Shown in pieces: positions 1 to 8,259 of a stretch of DNA of 64,000 nucleotides. The notes under the pieces were generated by a model. The model was given only the letters and a program-made list of their open reading frames with translations. It was not told the origin of the DNA and did no database searches. Positions within the stretch are counted from its first letter, which is position 1. Every line of letters begins with the position of its first letter. The position numbers and the translations under genes are program-made. The stretch comes from Streptomyces bacillaris. GTDB lineage: Bacteria; Actinomycetota; Actinomycetes; Streptomycetales; Streptomycetaceae. The stretch is taken from NCBI RefSeq assembly GCF_003268675.1, contig NZ_CP029378.1, positions 2,046,001 through 2,110,000 of the forward strand. Direction: 5' to 3'.

Positions 1-30
1 GTACGCGTACGGACCAGTGCTCGTACGGGG

Positions 31-1056
31 TTACTTCTTGACCTTCTCCGCGAAGAGCGGGACGACCTTCTCCAGGGCGTACGAGACGGAGAGGACGGAG
101 TCCGTGGCGAACGCCTGGGAGATCTCCTTCTCGTCGAAGATCAGGGCGTGGCCGGCCTTGACCGAGGGGACCGCCTTGTACAGCGGGTCGTTGCTGATGT
201 CCGTGGCGGGGATGCCGATCGGGGTCATCACCGTGAGGTCGGCGTCGAGGAGTTCGAGGTTCTCCTTGGAGATGGGGACGGAGAAGCCTCCGTCGGCCTT
301 GGCCTCGACGGCCGGGCTGTTCTTGAAGCCGAGGCGCTCCACGAAGTTGACGCGGCCCGTGCCGCCGACGTACGCGCCATAACCCTCGGAGGTGCGCGAG
401 CCGAGGACGATCGTGGCGTCCTTGAACTCGGGGTGCGCCTTTGCGGCGGCCTCGAACTTCTTCGTGGTCTCCGCGATCAGCTCCTTGCCCTTCTCGGGCA
501 CGCCCATGGCGGCGGCGATCATCGTGGTCTGCTGCTCCCACGAGATCGTGTACTGGTCGCCGCCCTTGGGCACGCCCACGGTCGGGGCGATCTTCTTCAG
601 GGTGTCGTAACGGGTCTGGTCGCCGCTGGACTTGGTGTCCACGATGAGGTCGGGCTGGAGGGAGGCGATCTTCTCGAACTCCGGCTCCATCGTGCCGATC
701 AGCTCGGGGGCCTTGTCGTACATGCCCTTGGCCCAGGGGCCGACGCCCTCGCCGCCGAAGGGCAGCCAGTCGCTCGCCCCGACCGGCTGGCCGCCGAGCG
801 CGAGCACGGTCTCGGCGTCGCCCCAGCCGAGCGCGACGATGCGCTTGGGCTGCTTTTCGATGGTGATCTCACCGAACTTGGTCGCCACCTTGGCGGGGAA
901 GGCGCCCTGGGAGGCGGCGGGAGATGCGGAACCGGAGGTGTCGGAGGACGAGTCGTCCGAGGAACCACAGGCGGAGACGCCGACGAGGAGGGCGGCGACG
1001 GCACCGGCCATCAGGGCGGGGGCGCGGCGGGAGCGGCGGGAAGCGGAAGCGTTCAT
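31..1056 (-). CDS. Ferric-siderophore ABC transporter substrate-binding lipoprotein
   Basis: This 341-aa lipoprotein binds an iron-siderophore outside the membrane and delivers it to the FecCD-type permeases encoded just upstream on the same strand. The signal peptide has an Arg-rich n-region, a hydrophobic stretch and a lipobox VSAC with the lipidated Cys at residue 30. The mature part begins with a Ser/Asp/Gly linker and has the FepB/FhuD-like opening RIVALGWGDAETVLALGG. I chose the ATG at 1056 because a longer in-frame start at 1095 would put the iron box inside the coding region. There is no ribosome site directly before 1056; a TAACCT hexamer 7 nt upstream suggests a leaderless mRNA. The gene has its own iron-box promoter although it follows the permease-ATPase genes. 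The siderophore cannot be told from the sequence. Confidence 0.9.
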   Translation of the reverse strand: MNASASRRSRRAPALMAGAVAALLVGVSACGSSDDSSSDTSGSASPAASQGAFPAKVATKFGEITIEKQPKRIVALGWGDAETVLALGGQPVGASDWLPFGGEGVGPWAKGMYDKAPELIGTMEPEFEKIASLQPDLIVDTKSSGDQTRYDTLKKIAPTVGVPKGGDQYTISWEQQTTMIAAAMGVPEKGKELIAETTKKFEAAAKAHPEFKDATIVLGSRTSEGYGAYVGGTGRVNFVERLGFKNSPAVEAKADGGFSVPISKENLELLDADLTVMTPIGIPATDISNDPLYKAVPSVKAGHALIFDEKEISQAFATDSVLSVSYALEKVVPLFAEKVKK

Positions 1057-1061
1057 ACGTT

Positions 1062-1080
1062 TTAGGTTAGCCTCGCCTAA
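1062..1080 (-). promoter_or_regulatory. DmdR/IdeR-type iron box overlapping the promoter of the binding-protein gene
   Basis: The plus strand reads TTAGGTTAGCCTCGCCTAA, a near-perfect 19-bp match to the actinobacterial iron box (TTAGGTTAGGCTNACCTAA type). It ends 5 bp before the ATG at 1056 and covers the likely -10 element (TAACCT on the minus strand). An iron-loaded repressor bound here should block transcription of the binding-protein gene when iron is plentiful. Confidence 0.88.
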
Positions 1081-1189
1081 TGACAACGGTGCCATCGGGT
1101 TGGCCCGTCCGGTTCCCGGCGGTTTCCTGGCTGGTTTCTTACGGTCCTGGGCAGCCGTCCGTACGGTTCCGGGCAGCCGTCACTACGGT

Positions 1190-2095
1190 CTACGCCGCCG
1201 GGTTCTTCACATGGTGGCGGCCCAGCGGCACCACCATCGGGGTGGCGGACGCCGGGTCCTCGATCACCGAGCAGCGCATCCCGAAGACCTCGCCGACCAG
1301 CTCCTCCGTCACGATGTCGACGGGCGCCCCCTCCGCCAGGATCCGGCCGCCCTTCATGGCGATCATGTGGTCCGCGTACCGGCAGGCGAGGTTCAGGTCG
1401 TGGAGCACCGCGACCATGGTGACGCCGCGCTCCCGGTTGAGGTCGGTGAGCAGGTCGAGGACGTCGAGCTGGTGGCTGGCGTCCAGATAGGTGGTCGGCT
1501 CGTCGAGCAGCAGGATGTCCGTGCGCTGCGCCAGCGCCATCGCGATCCACACCCGCTGGCGCTGACCGCCGGAGAGTTCGTCCACCGGCCGGTCGGCCAG
1601 CTCCAGGACGTCGGTGGAGAGCAGCGCCTGCGCGACCGCCTCGTCGTCCTCGGCGCTCCAGCGGCGGAACCAGCCCTGGTGCGGGTAGCGGCCGCGGCCG
1701 ACCAGGTCGGAGACGGTGATGCCCTCGGGGGCGGTGGGGCTCTGCGGCAGGATGCCGAGGACGGCGGCGACCTCCTTGGTGGGCATCTCCTGGATGGACC
1801 GGCCGTTCAGGAGCACCGCCCCGGCGGTGGGGGCGAGCAGCCGGGCCATCGAGCGCAGCAGGGTCGACTTGCCGCAGGCGTTGGGGCCGACGATGACGGT
1901 GATCCGCCCGGGCGGGACGGTCACGCTGAGGTCGCGGACGATCTCCCGCTCGCCGTAGCCGAGCCGGACGTCCCGGGCTTCCAAGGTGTGCTCAGCCACG
2001 TCCGGTCCACGCCTTTCGTTGTCGTCCTGCGTCTCGTCGTTCTTCTCGTACACCGCGTTCTTCCCGTGCACCGCGTTCTTCCCGTACGCCGTCAT
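1190..2095 (-). CDS. Ferric-siderophore ABC transporter ATP-binding protein
   Basis: This cytoplasmic ATPase (301 aa, FepC/FecE family) powers siderophore import with the two FecCD permeases encoded directly upstream. Visible motifs are Walker A GPNACGKST, Q-loop LPQS, signature LSGGQRQR, Walker B ILLLDEPTTYLD and the H-loop His in VLHDLN. The ATG lies one base past the permease stop codon, so translation is probably coupled. The first 32 residues are not part of the domain and are built from repeats (YGKNAV, HGKNAV, YEKN) encoded by an 18-bp tandem repeat at 2039-2090. A GTG at 1999 (VAEHTLEARDV) is an alternative start that would remove them. Confidence 0.92.
   Translation of the reverse strand: MTAYGKNAVHGKNAVYEKNDETQDDNERRGPDVAEHTLEARDVRLGYGEREIVRDLSVTVPPGRITVIVGPNACGKSTLLRSMARLLAPTAGAVLLNGRSIQEMPTKEVAAVLGILPQSPTAPEGITVSDLVGRGRYPHQGWFRRWSAEDDEAVAQALLSTDVLELADRPVDELSGGQRQRVWIAMALAQRTDILLLDEPTTYLDASHQLDVLDLLTDLNRERGVTMVAVLHDLNLACRYADHMIAMKGGRILAEGAPVDIVTEELVGEVFGMRCSVIEDPASATPMVVPLGRHHVKNPAA
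2039..2090. repeat. 18-bp tandem repeat at the 5' end of the siderophore ATPase gene
   Basis: About three copies of an 18-bp unit of the form ACCGCGTTCTTCCCGTRC lie inside the first codons of the ATPase frame and encode KNAV-type repeats. They look like slippage-derived sequence between the permease stop codon and the conserved domain. Confidence 0.7.
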
Positions 2096-2096
2096 C

Positions 2097-3170
2097 TCAG
2101 CCCCCGCTCCCCACGCGGTTGGCGCGGGCCAGGAGGAGGAGCAGGTACGGGGCGCCGATGATGCTGGTGACCACGCCCACCGGCAGCTGGACGGAGGGCA
2201 GCAGGTGCTGGGCCGCGAAGTCCGCGACGAGGACCAGCAGCGCGCCGGTCAGGGCCGCGTGGGGCAGGGCGGCGCCCCGGCCCGGGACCAGCCGGCGGGC
2301 GATCGGCGCGGCGACGAAGGCCACGAACCCGACGGGCCCGGCCGCCGCCGTGGCGACCCCCGCCAGGGCCGTGGCGCACCCGAGCAGGGCGAGGCGGCCC
2401 GTCTCCACCTTCGTGCCGAGTCCGGCGGCGGCGTCGTCCCCGAGCTGGAGGGGGCGCAGGGCGTGCGCGGCGAGGGCGGTGAGCGGGACGAGGAGGGCGA
2501 GCGCCCCGGCCATCGGCCAGAACTGGTTCCAGGAGCGCCCGTTGAGGCTGCCCGCCAGCCAGCGGAAGGCCTCCTGCGCGTCGGTGACGTCGGAGCGGGC
2601 CATCACGTACCAGACGACGCTGGAGAGCCCCATGCCGACGCCGATCCCGACGAGGACGAGGCGCTGTCCGGCGACGCCCTGCCGCCAGGCGAGCAGATAG
2701 ATGGCGGCCCCGGCGGCGATCGAACCGGCCAGGGCGCTCGCGGAGAGGGCGAGTCCGCTGACCTGGAAGAGGAGTGCGGCGGTGACGGCGACGGCGCTGG
2801 CCCCGGCGCTGATGCCGATGAGGTCGGGGCTGGCGAGCGGGTTGCGCAGCACGGTCTGGAAGACGCCGCCGGAGAGCCCGAACGCGGCGCCGACGAGGAC
2901 GGCGAGGAGGGCGCGGGGCAGCCGCAGCTCCAGGACGACGAACTGCGAGCCGCCGTCGCCGCCCCCGAGGAGGGTGTCGACGACCTTCCCGATCGGCATG
3001 ACCATGTCCCCGACGCTGAGGGAGAGGCCGAAGCCGGCGACCGCGGCGACGAGCAGGGCGGTGGCGACGGTGACGGACCGCCGCCGCCCCCGGCCCCGTA
3101 CGGCGGCGACCTCGCGTACGGCGGCGGCGAGCCGGTCCTTCTCCGTGGACACGGCGGTGGGCCCGCTCAC
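2097..3170 (-). CDS. FecCD-family siderophore permease (second subunit)
   Basis: This 357-aa integral membrane protein has about ten hydrophobic segments and belongs to the FecCD/BtuC permease family. It should pair with the other permease to form the siderophore channel. Family landmarks are ELRLPRALLAVLVGAAFGLSGGVFQ and NPLASPDLIGISAGA, the segment that contacts the ATPase coupling region. Its GTG start at 3170 overlaps the TGA of the upstream permease gene (GTGA), which indicates translational coupling. The charged 30-residue N-terminus precedes the first membrane helix. Confidence 0.93.
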   Translation of the reverse strand: MSGPTAVSTEKDRLAAAVREVAAVRGRGRRRSVTVATALLVAAVAGFGLSLSVGDMVMPIGKVVDTLLGGGDGGSQFVVLELRLPRALLAVLVGAAFGLSGGVFQTVLRNPLASPDLIGISAGASAVAVTAALLFQVSGLALSASALAGSIAAGAAIYLLAWRQGVAGQRLVLVGIGVGMGLSSVVWYVMARSDVTDAQEAFRWLAGSLNGRSWNQFWPMAGALALLVPLTALAAHALRPLQLGDDAAAGLGTKVETGRLALLGCATALAGVATAAAGPVGFVAFVAAPIARRLVPGRGAALPHAALTGALLVLVADFAAQHLLPSVQLPVGVVTSIIGAPYLLLLLARANRVGSGG

Positions 3171-4231
3171 AGTTCCACCAGCTTCCTGCGCCGGACCAGC
3201 CAGATGAAGGGGATGCAGCCGACGGCGGCGGTGATCACGCCGACCTGCACCTCGCCGGGCGGGGCGATCACGCGGCCGATGATGTCCGCGACGAGCAGCA
3301 TGATCGGGGCGAGGACCATGCTGTACGGGAGCACCCAGCGGTAGTCGGGCCCGGTGATCAGCCGGGCGGCGTGCGGTACGGCGAGGCCGACGAAGCCGAT
3401 GGGCCCGGCGACGACGGTGGCGGCGCCGCAGAGGATCACCACGGCGAGGGCGGAGACCATCCGGGCCCGCCCGACCCGCTGGCCCAGGCCGCGCGCGAGG
3501 TCGTCGCCGAGGGAGAGGGCGTTGAGCTGCGGCCCGAGCGAGAAGGCGAGGACGGTCCCGACGAGGATGAACGGGGAGACCTGCCAGAGCACCTCGGAGG
3601 AGCGGGCGGTCAGCGCCCCGAGCTGCCAGAACCGGAACTGGTCGTAGCTGCCCCGGTCCTGGAGCAGGATCGCGCTGGTGATCGAGGTGAGAACGGCGGC
3701 GGTCGCGGCCCCCGCGAGGGCCAGCTTCACGGGCGTCGCCCCCTCCCGTCCCAGCGAGCCGACCCCGTAGACGAGAAGAGCGGCGAGCAGCGCGCCGAGG
3801 AAGCCGAACCAGATGAACTGGGTGGCGACGGTGAAGCCGAGCAGCGTGATGGAGCAGACGACGGCGACGGAGGCGCCCGCGTTGATGCCGAGGAGCTGGG
3901 GGTCGGCCAGGGGGTTACGGGCGACGCCCTGCATGACGGTCCCCGCGAGCCCGAGGGCCGCACCGGCGAGCAGCCCGGCGACGGTGCGCGGGATGCGGAC
4001 CTCCTGGATGACCAGCTGGCCCTTGACGGTGAGGTCGGGGTCGAAGACGCCGGGCAGCACATCGCGGAACGGCACGTCCCCGGAGCCGATGGCGAGGCTG
4101 GCCACCACGGCGAGCAGCAGCACGCCGAGGGAGGCGAGGAGCCCGAGGGCGAGGACGGGCCGGCTCCGCCGGGGCCGCGCCTCCTTCTTCTGCGGCCTGC
4201 GCTGCGCGGCCGTGAGGGTCGAGCCGCTCAC
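3167..4231 (-). CDS. FecCD-family siderophore permease (first subunit)
   Basis: This FecCD/BtuC-type membrane permease is the first gene of the importer operon. It carries the matching landmarks VRIPRTVAGLLAGAALGLAGTVMQ and NPLADPQLLGINAGAS. The start is uncertain. GTG at 4231 (SGSTLTAAQ...) gives 354 aa. An in-frame GTG at 4285 would add 18 Arg/Pro/Gly-rich residues that look non-coding, and neither start has a strong ribosome site. The gene overlaps the next permease by 4 bp. The divergent region upstream holds a weak iron box shared with the flavoprotein gene at 4467. Confidence 0.9.
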   Translation of the reverse strand: MSGSTLTAAQRRPQKKEARPRRSRPVLALGLLASLGVLLLAVVASLAIGSGDVPFRDVLPGVFDPDLTVKGQLVIQEVRIPRTVAGLLAGAALGLAGTVMQGVARNPLADPQLLGINAGASVAVVCSITLLGFTVATQFIWFGFLGALLAALLVYGVGSLGREGATPVKLALAGAATAAVLTSITSAILLQDRGSYDQFRFWQLGALTARSSEVLWQVSPFILVGTVLAFSLGPQLNALSLGDDLARGLGQRVGRARMVSALAVVILCGAATVVAGPIGFVGLAVPHAARLITGPDYRWVLPYSMVLAPIMLLVADIIGRVIAPPGEVQVGVITAAVGCIPFIWLVRRRKLVEL

Positions 4232-4395
4232 AGCCCGGCCACCGGGACGGCGGCCCCCGGAATGCGGTGGTGCACGGTGTCTCACCCTTGTTCATCGGCG
4301 CGTACGGGCAGGGCTCGGGGCGGCCAGCGGCAGAACGCTTCGTTCCGCCCCGGGCAGGGAACATTTCACCCCGGACGGGGGACATGAGGGGGCCC

Positions 4396-4414
4396 AAAGT
4401 AAGGTCACCCTAAC
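4396..4414. promoter_or_regulatory. Weak iron-box-like element between permease operon and flavoprotein gene
   Basis: The plus strand AAAGTAAGGTCACCCTAAC (minus strand TTAGGGTGACCTTACTTT) resembles the iron box in both halves but matches only about 11 of 19 positions. It lies between the divergent permease operon and the flavoprotein gene, where an iron-responsive operator would be expected. Confidence 0.5.
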
Positions 4415-4466
4415 AGCGCCGGTCCGCCCCCACACCGCCGCACCCCCACGATCCCGGAGCCTTTCC

Positions 4467-5030
4467 TTGTCGTACGCCGCCGAGACCGCCGCCCCCACCT
4501 CCGGACCGCCGGCCGGGGCCGTACCCCTGGGCTCGGCGGAGGAACTGCGCGAGATCCTGGGCACCCCGCACCCGGTCGTCATCGACAAGGTCCACGACCG
4601 GCTCACCGACGACGACGTGGCCCTGCTGGCCCGCTCCCCGTTCTGCGTCCTCTCCACCTCCGACGCCGCGGGCAACTGCGACGCCACCCCGCGCGGCGAC
4701 GGCCCCGGCTTCACCCATGTCCTGGACCGCGGCACCCTGGCCCTCCCCGACCGCCCGGGCAACCGCCGCGCGGACAGCTTCCACAACATCCTGTCCAACC
4801 CGCACGTGGGCCTGCTCTACCTGATACCCGGCGCGATGGACGTCCTCCGCGTCAACGGCCGCGCCCGCATCCTCACCGACGCCCCGTTCTTCGACGCGAT
4901 GACCCTGAAGGGCCGCCGCCCCCAGCTCGCCCTGGTCGTCGAGATCGACGAGATCTTCCGCCACTGCCCGAACGCCCTGCGCCGGTCGGGGGTGTGGGCG
5001 CCGGAGACGTGGGAGGGGGCGGGGGGCTGA
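4467..5030 (+). CDS. FMN-dependent PPOX-type flavoprotein, MSMEG_1061-like
   Basis: This 187-aa soluble protein has the pyridoxamine-5'-phosphate-oxidase-like split barrel. It resembles the MSMEG_1061 family of FMN flavoproteins, with VHDRLTDDDVALLARSPF, then GDGPGFTHVLD and PDRPGNRRADSFHNIL, the family's flavin-site stretch. I place the start at TTG 4467 because GGAG lies 7 nt upstream and the protein begins just before the family core; the open frame runs further 5' without coding character. It is transcribed divergently from the siderophore importer across a possible iron box. A role in handling imported iron-siderophore is a guess from position only; the substrate is unknown. Confidence 0.85.
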   Translation: MSYAAETAAPTSGPPAGAVPLGSAEELREILGTPHPVVIDKVHDRLTDDDVALLARSPFCVLSTSDAAGNCDATPRGDGPGFTHVLDRGTLALPDRPGNRRADSFHNILSNPHVGLLYLIPGAMDVLRVNGRARILTDAPFFDAMTLKGRRPQLALVVEIDEIFRHCPNALRRSGVWAPETWEGAGG

Positions 5031-5051
5031 CCGTCTCCTGGGCACGCGAAA

Positions 5052-5083
5052 GGCCCCCGCCCCGTGTCGACGGGGTGGGGGCC
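5052..5083. terminator. Bidirectional terminator between flavoprotein and catalase genes
   Basis: GGCCCCCGCCCCGT (5052-5065) pairs with ACGGGGTGGGGGCC (5070-5083) around a 4-nt loop, with one G-T wobble. It sits between two convergent stop codons at 5030 and 5100. Confidence 0.8.
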
Positions 5084-5099
5084 ACGCACTGCTCCCGGT

Positions 5100-6623
5100 T
5101 CAGGCCTTGCGCTGCATGGAGCTGCGGGCCGGGTTGGCCTGTTCGGCGGCCTTCGGGTCCTTCTCGTCGGCCTTCGCCCGGACGCCCTCCTGGATGCGCT
5201 TGCCGAGGGTGGCGTCGATGTTCGACCAGTACGTGAAGGCCCGCTGGAGCACCGGCTCGGTCACCCCGTTGAGGAGGTGGCCGACCACGTTGTCCACCAG
5301 CCGGTCCCGGGCCGCGTCGTCCAGGACCTCGCGGACCATCGTGCCCGCCTGGCCCCAGTCGTCGTCCTCGGCGTGGTCGACGTAGGCCGCCCGGGTGATG
5401 TCCCCGTCGGCGTACCAGCTCGGCGGGGTGCCGTAGCGCTCGGTGTCGGCCGCCGGGCCGCCCTTGGAGTTGGGGGCGTAGACCGGGTCTGAGGTCTTCC
5501 GGTACGCCATCGCCCCGTCCTTGGAGTACGTGTGCACCGGGGCGACCGGGGCGTTGACGGGCAGCTGCTGGTAGTTGCCGCCGATGCGGTGGCGGTGCGC
5601 GTCGGCGTAGGAGAACAGCCGCGCCAGGAGCATCCGGTCCGGGCTCGGGCCGATGCCGGGGACGAAGTTGTTCGGCTGGAAGGCCGCCTGCTCGATCTCG
5701 GCGTGGTTGTCCGTGGGGTTGCGGTCCAGCGTCATCCGGCCGACCTCGATCAGCGGGTAGTCGCCGTGCGGCCACACCTTGGTCAGGTCGAAGGGGTTGA
5801 ACCGGTAGTCCGCGGCCTCCTCGTACGGCATGATCTGGACCTTCAGCGTCCAGCTCGGGAAGTCGCCGTCGCGGATGTGCTCGAAGAGATCACGCGTGTG
5901 GTAGTCGGTGTCCGCCGCCGCCATCTGGTCGGCCTCGTGCTGCGTGAACGTCTCGATGCCCTGGTCGGTCTTGAAGTGGTACTTCACCCAGAACCGCTGG
6001 CCCTCGGCGTTGATCCACATGTACGTGTGCGAGGTGTAGCCGTTCATGTGGCGCCAGGTGCGCGGGATGCCCCGGTCCCCCAACAGCCAGGTGACCTGGT
6101 GGGCCGACTCCGGCGAGAGCGTCCAGAAGTCCCACTGCATGTCGTGGTCGCGGAGGTTGTTGTCCGCCCGGCGTTTCTGGGACCGGATGAAGTGCTGGAA
6201 CTTCATCGGGTCCTTCACGAAGAACACGGGGGTGTTGTTGCCCACCATGTCGTAGTTGCCCTCGGTGGTGTAGAACTTCACCGCGAAGCCGCGCGGGTCC
6301 CGCCAGGTGTCCGGGCTGCCCCGCTCCCCCGCCACGGTGGAGAACCGGACGACCAGGTCGGTCGTGGTGCCCGGCTGGAAGAGCGCCGCCTTCGTGTACG
6401 CGGACACGTCCGCGGTCACCTCGAACTTCCCGAACGCTCCGCTGCCCTTGGCGTGCGGCTGGCGTTCGGGGATGCGTTCGCGGTTGAACTGGGCCATCTG
6501 CTCGATCAGGTACGAGTCCTGGAGCAGGATCGGTCCGCCCGGGCCGACGGTGAGCGAATGCTCGTCGCTCTCCACCGGGGCGCCGGAGTCGGAGGTGGTC
6601 GGCTTGCGCGAGATGTCGGTCAT
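5100..6623 (-). CDS. katA: Monofunctional haem catalase (small-subunit type)
   Basis: This 507-aa cytoplasmic catalase disproportionates hydrogen peroxide. The distal His lies in [14 protein letters not shown]-like context ([12 protein letters not shown]), the Asn in [10 protein letters not shown] and the proximal haem-ligand Tyr in [12 protein letters not shown]. The length fits clade-3 small-subunit catalases. The ATG at 6623 ([10 protein letters not shown]) is preceded by AGAGGA at good distance; a frame opening at 6671 adds 16 Arg-rich residues with no homology character. No Fur-type regulator gene is adjacent. The symbol is by family and not by proven orthology to a particular Streptomyces catalase. 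Confidence 0.95.
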   Translation of the reverse strand: MTDISRKPTTSDSGAPVESDEHSLTVGPGGPILLQDSYLIEQMAQFNRERIPERQPHAKGSGAFGKFEVTADVSAYTKAALFQPGTTTDLVVRFSTVAGERGSPDTWRDPRGFAVKFYTTEGNYDMVGNNTPVFFVKDPMKFQHFIRSQKRRADNNLRDHDMQWDFWTLSPESAHQVTWLLGDRGIPRTWRHMNGYTSHTYMWINAEGQRFWVKYHFKTDQGIETFTQHEADQMAAADTDYHTRDLFEHIRDGDFPSWTLKVQIMPYEEAADYRFNPFDLTKVWPHGDYPLIEVGRMTLDRNPTDNHAEIEQAAFQPNNFVPGIGPSPDRMLLARLFSYADAHRHRIGGNYQQLPVNAPVAPVHTYSKDGAMAYRKTSDPVYAPNSKGGPAADTERYGTPPSWYADGDITRAAYVDHAEDDDWGQAGTMVREVLDDAARDRLVDNVVGHLLNGVTEPVLQRAFTYWSNIDATLGKRIQEGVRAKADEKDPKAAEQANPARSSMQRKA

Positions 6624-6764
6624 GTCGTCGTTTCCTCTTGTCGGTCTTCGCCGGCGTGTCGGCATCGGCATCGGCTCCTGCCACGGCTGCCCTGTCGGCC
6701 CTCTGCCAATGTAGGCAGACCGGGACGAATCGACCCGTCGAGGAGAAGGCCCCGCCAGGCCGTG

Positions 6765-7031
6765 TCAGCGGGTCCGCTGACCCGAGACCAGGCGGTAGAG
6801 CAGCAGGATGATCACCGAACCGACGACGGCCGCGATCCACGTCGACAGGCTGAAGAATCCGTCGATCGAGTCGACGCCGAAGATCACCTTGCCCAGCCAG
6901 CCGCCGAGCAGCCCGCCCACGATGCCGATGACCATCGTCAGGAGACAGCCGCCCGGGTCCTTGCCCGGCATCAGCGCCTTGGCGATGGCGCCCGCGAACA
7001 GGCCGATGAGGATCCAGGCGATGATGCTCAC
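6765..7031 (-). CDS. GlsB/YeaQ/YmgE-family small stress membrane protein
   Basis: This 88-aa inner-membrane protein has three hydrophobic segments separated by Gly-rich turns (AWILIGLFAGAIAKALMPG, then GIVGGLLGGWLGKVIFG, then a C-terminal helix). That is the transglycosylase-associated/GlsB family layout. The GTG start at 7031 has AAGGAG 6 nt upstream. Members are often induced by general stress; their molecular role is not established. It lies upstream of catalase on the same strand with a gap of about 140 bp. Confidence 0.88.
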   Translation of the reverse strand: MSIIAWILIGLFAGAIAKALMPGKDPGGCLLTMVIGIVGGLLGGWLGKVIFGVDSIDGFFSLSTWIAAVVGSVIILLLYRLVSGQRTR

Positions 7032-7181
7032 GAGAGTCTCCTTCTCCGTTGCCGACGTACCGACACCCCTGTGGTGCCTGGCACCCTCCGCGTATCCCCT
7101 CAGCGGCACCTCACACCTGGGCCTGTCCCCGACCGTCACCCCCGTGCCCCTCATTCGGCGCGGTGCGTTACGCCGGACGGG

Positions 7182-7216
7182 CCCCTCCCGCGTCTCCGGT
7201 GGCGGGGCGGGAGGGG
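7182..7216 (-). terminator. Terminator downstream of the RidA gene
   Basis: CCCCTCCCGC (7182-7191) and GCGGGAGGGG (7207-7216) form a 10-bp stem with a 15-nt loop just past the RidA stop codon at 7240. There is no U-run, as is common in Streptomyces. Confidence 0.6.
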
Positions 7217-7239
7217 AGCCGTGCCGGGGCCGCCCCTCC

Positions 7240-7647
7240 TCAGGCCAGGACCGCCGTCGCCTCGATCTCCACCAGGTGCTCCGGTACGTCCAGGGCCGCG
7301 ACGCCCACCAGCGTGCCCGGCGGGACCGGGGTGACGCCCAGCTTCGCCGCCGCCCGGGCCGCGCCCTCCAGGAACAGCGGCAGCTTGTCGGGCGTCCAGT
7401 CGACGACGTACACGGTCAGCTTCGCCACGTCGTCGAACGAGCCGCCGGCCGCGGCCAGCGCCGTCCCGATGTTCAGGTAGCACTGCTCGACCTGGGCGAC
7501 GAGGTCGCCCGCACCGACCGTGGTGCCGTCGGCGTCCCAGGCGACCTGCCCGGCGACGAAGACGAGCCGGGATCCGGTCGCGACCGAGACCTGCCGGTAG
7601 GCACCGATCTTCGGCAGTCCTTCGGGGTCCAACAGAGTGATGGCCAT
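7240..7647 (-). CDS. RidA/YjgF-family protein
   Basis: This 135-aa cytoplasmic protein belongs to the YjgF/YER057c/UK114 fold. Recognisable parts are the early strand LVFVAGQVAWDADGTTVGAGDLVAQVEQCYLNI and the closing region GTLVGVAALDVPEHLVEIEATAVL. Classical RidA enzymes hydrolyse reactive 2-aminoacrylate. Here the usual catalytic Arg near the C-terminus (R-x-x-V-E-V context) is replaced by PEHLVEIE, so it probably belongs to another Rid subfamily of unknown substrate. It is divergent from an HxlR regulator that may control it. Confidence 0.88.
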   Translation of the reverse strand: MAITLLDPEGLPKIGAYRQVSVATGSRLVFVAGQVAWDADGTTVGAGDLVAQVEQCYLNIGTALAAAGGSFDDVAKLTVYVVDWTPDKLPLFLEGAARAAAKLGVTPVPPGTLVGVAALDVPEHLVEIEATAVLA

Positions 7648-7672
7648 GTCCGACGTCTCCTCGTGCAGCGTT

Positions 7673-7705
7673 CTACGGTCACTTGTGGTTACTCAGGAAC
7701 CGTAG
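7673..7705. promoter_or_regulatory. Possible operator in the RidA/HxlR divergent region
   Basis: CTACGGT (7673-7679) and ACCGTAG (7699-7705) form an interrupted inverted repeat in the 110-bp region between the divergent genes. Its position suits an HxlR autoregulatory site; no consensus is available to test it. Confidence 0.35.
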
Positions 7706-7757
7706 GAGAGTCAGCCCTGACGTGGAAGAACGCACTTTCCGGTGACGGAGGAACCTC

Positions 7758-8138
7758 ATGGTGACCAAGCAGTTCAGCGGCTCGCCCGACGAGGCGGACC
7801 TGCGCCGAGCGGACTCCCTGGCGCGGGAGATCTTCTCGGACGTCGCCAACAAATGGGCGCTCCTGATCATCGAGGCCCTCGGGGACCGCACCCTGCGCTT
7901 CAGCGAGGTACTGAAGGAGGTCGACGGCATCAGCCACAAGATGCTCACCCAGAACCTGCGCATGCTGGAGCGCAACGGCCTGGTCGAGCGGACCGTGTAC
8001 CCGACGGTCCCGCCGAAGGTCGAGTACACCCTCACCGAGCCGGGCCAAGGCCTGCGGGGGACGGTCCACCGCATGTGCGACTGGACGCAGCAGTATCTGG
8101 GCCACATCGAGGAGGCCCGCGACCGCTTCCCGGGCTGA
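7758..8138 (+). CDS. HxlR-family winged-helix transcriptional regulator
   Basis: This 126-aa DNA-binding protein has the HxlR pattern: KWALLIIEALGDRTLRFSEVLKEVDGISHKMLTQNLRMLERNGLVER followed by the wing region YTLTEPGQGLRG. The N-terminal redox Cys found in some HxlR sensors is absent; its only Cys is near residue 112. It is transcribed away from the RidA-like gene and probably regulates that gene and itself. The ligand or signal is unknown. Confidence 0.92.
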   Translation: MVTKQFSGSPDEADLRRADSLAREIFSDVANKWALLIIEALGDRTLRFSEVLKEVDGISHKMLTQNLRMLERNGLVERTVYPTVPPKVEYTLTEPGQGLRGTVHRMCDWTQQYLGHIEEARDRFPG

Positions 8139-8259
8139 GGACCATGGGACCGGCGACGAGACCGGCCACGGGACCGGGGACGCCAACCGGTGCGGTGGTT
8201 CGATCATGTGATGGGGCGTCGGAGGCAACGCCCGGGCCCCCGCGCGCGTCTCCACAGGC

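Noticed and set aside
6765-6780. Inverted repeat TCAGCGG-GT-CCGCTGA at the end of the GlsB-like gene
   Set aside because: It contains the stop codon and lies mostly within coding sequence; too short to call a terminator.
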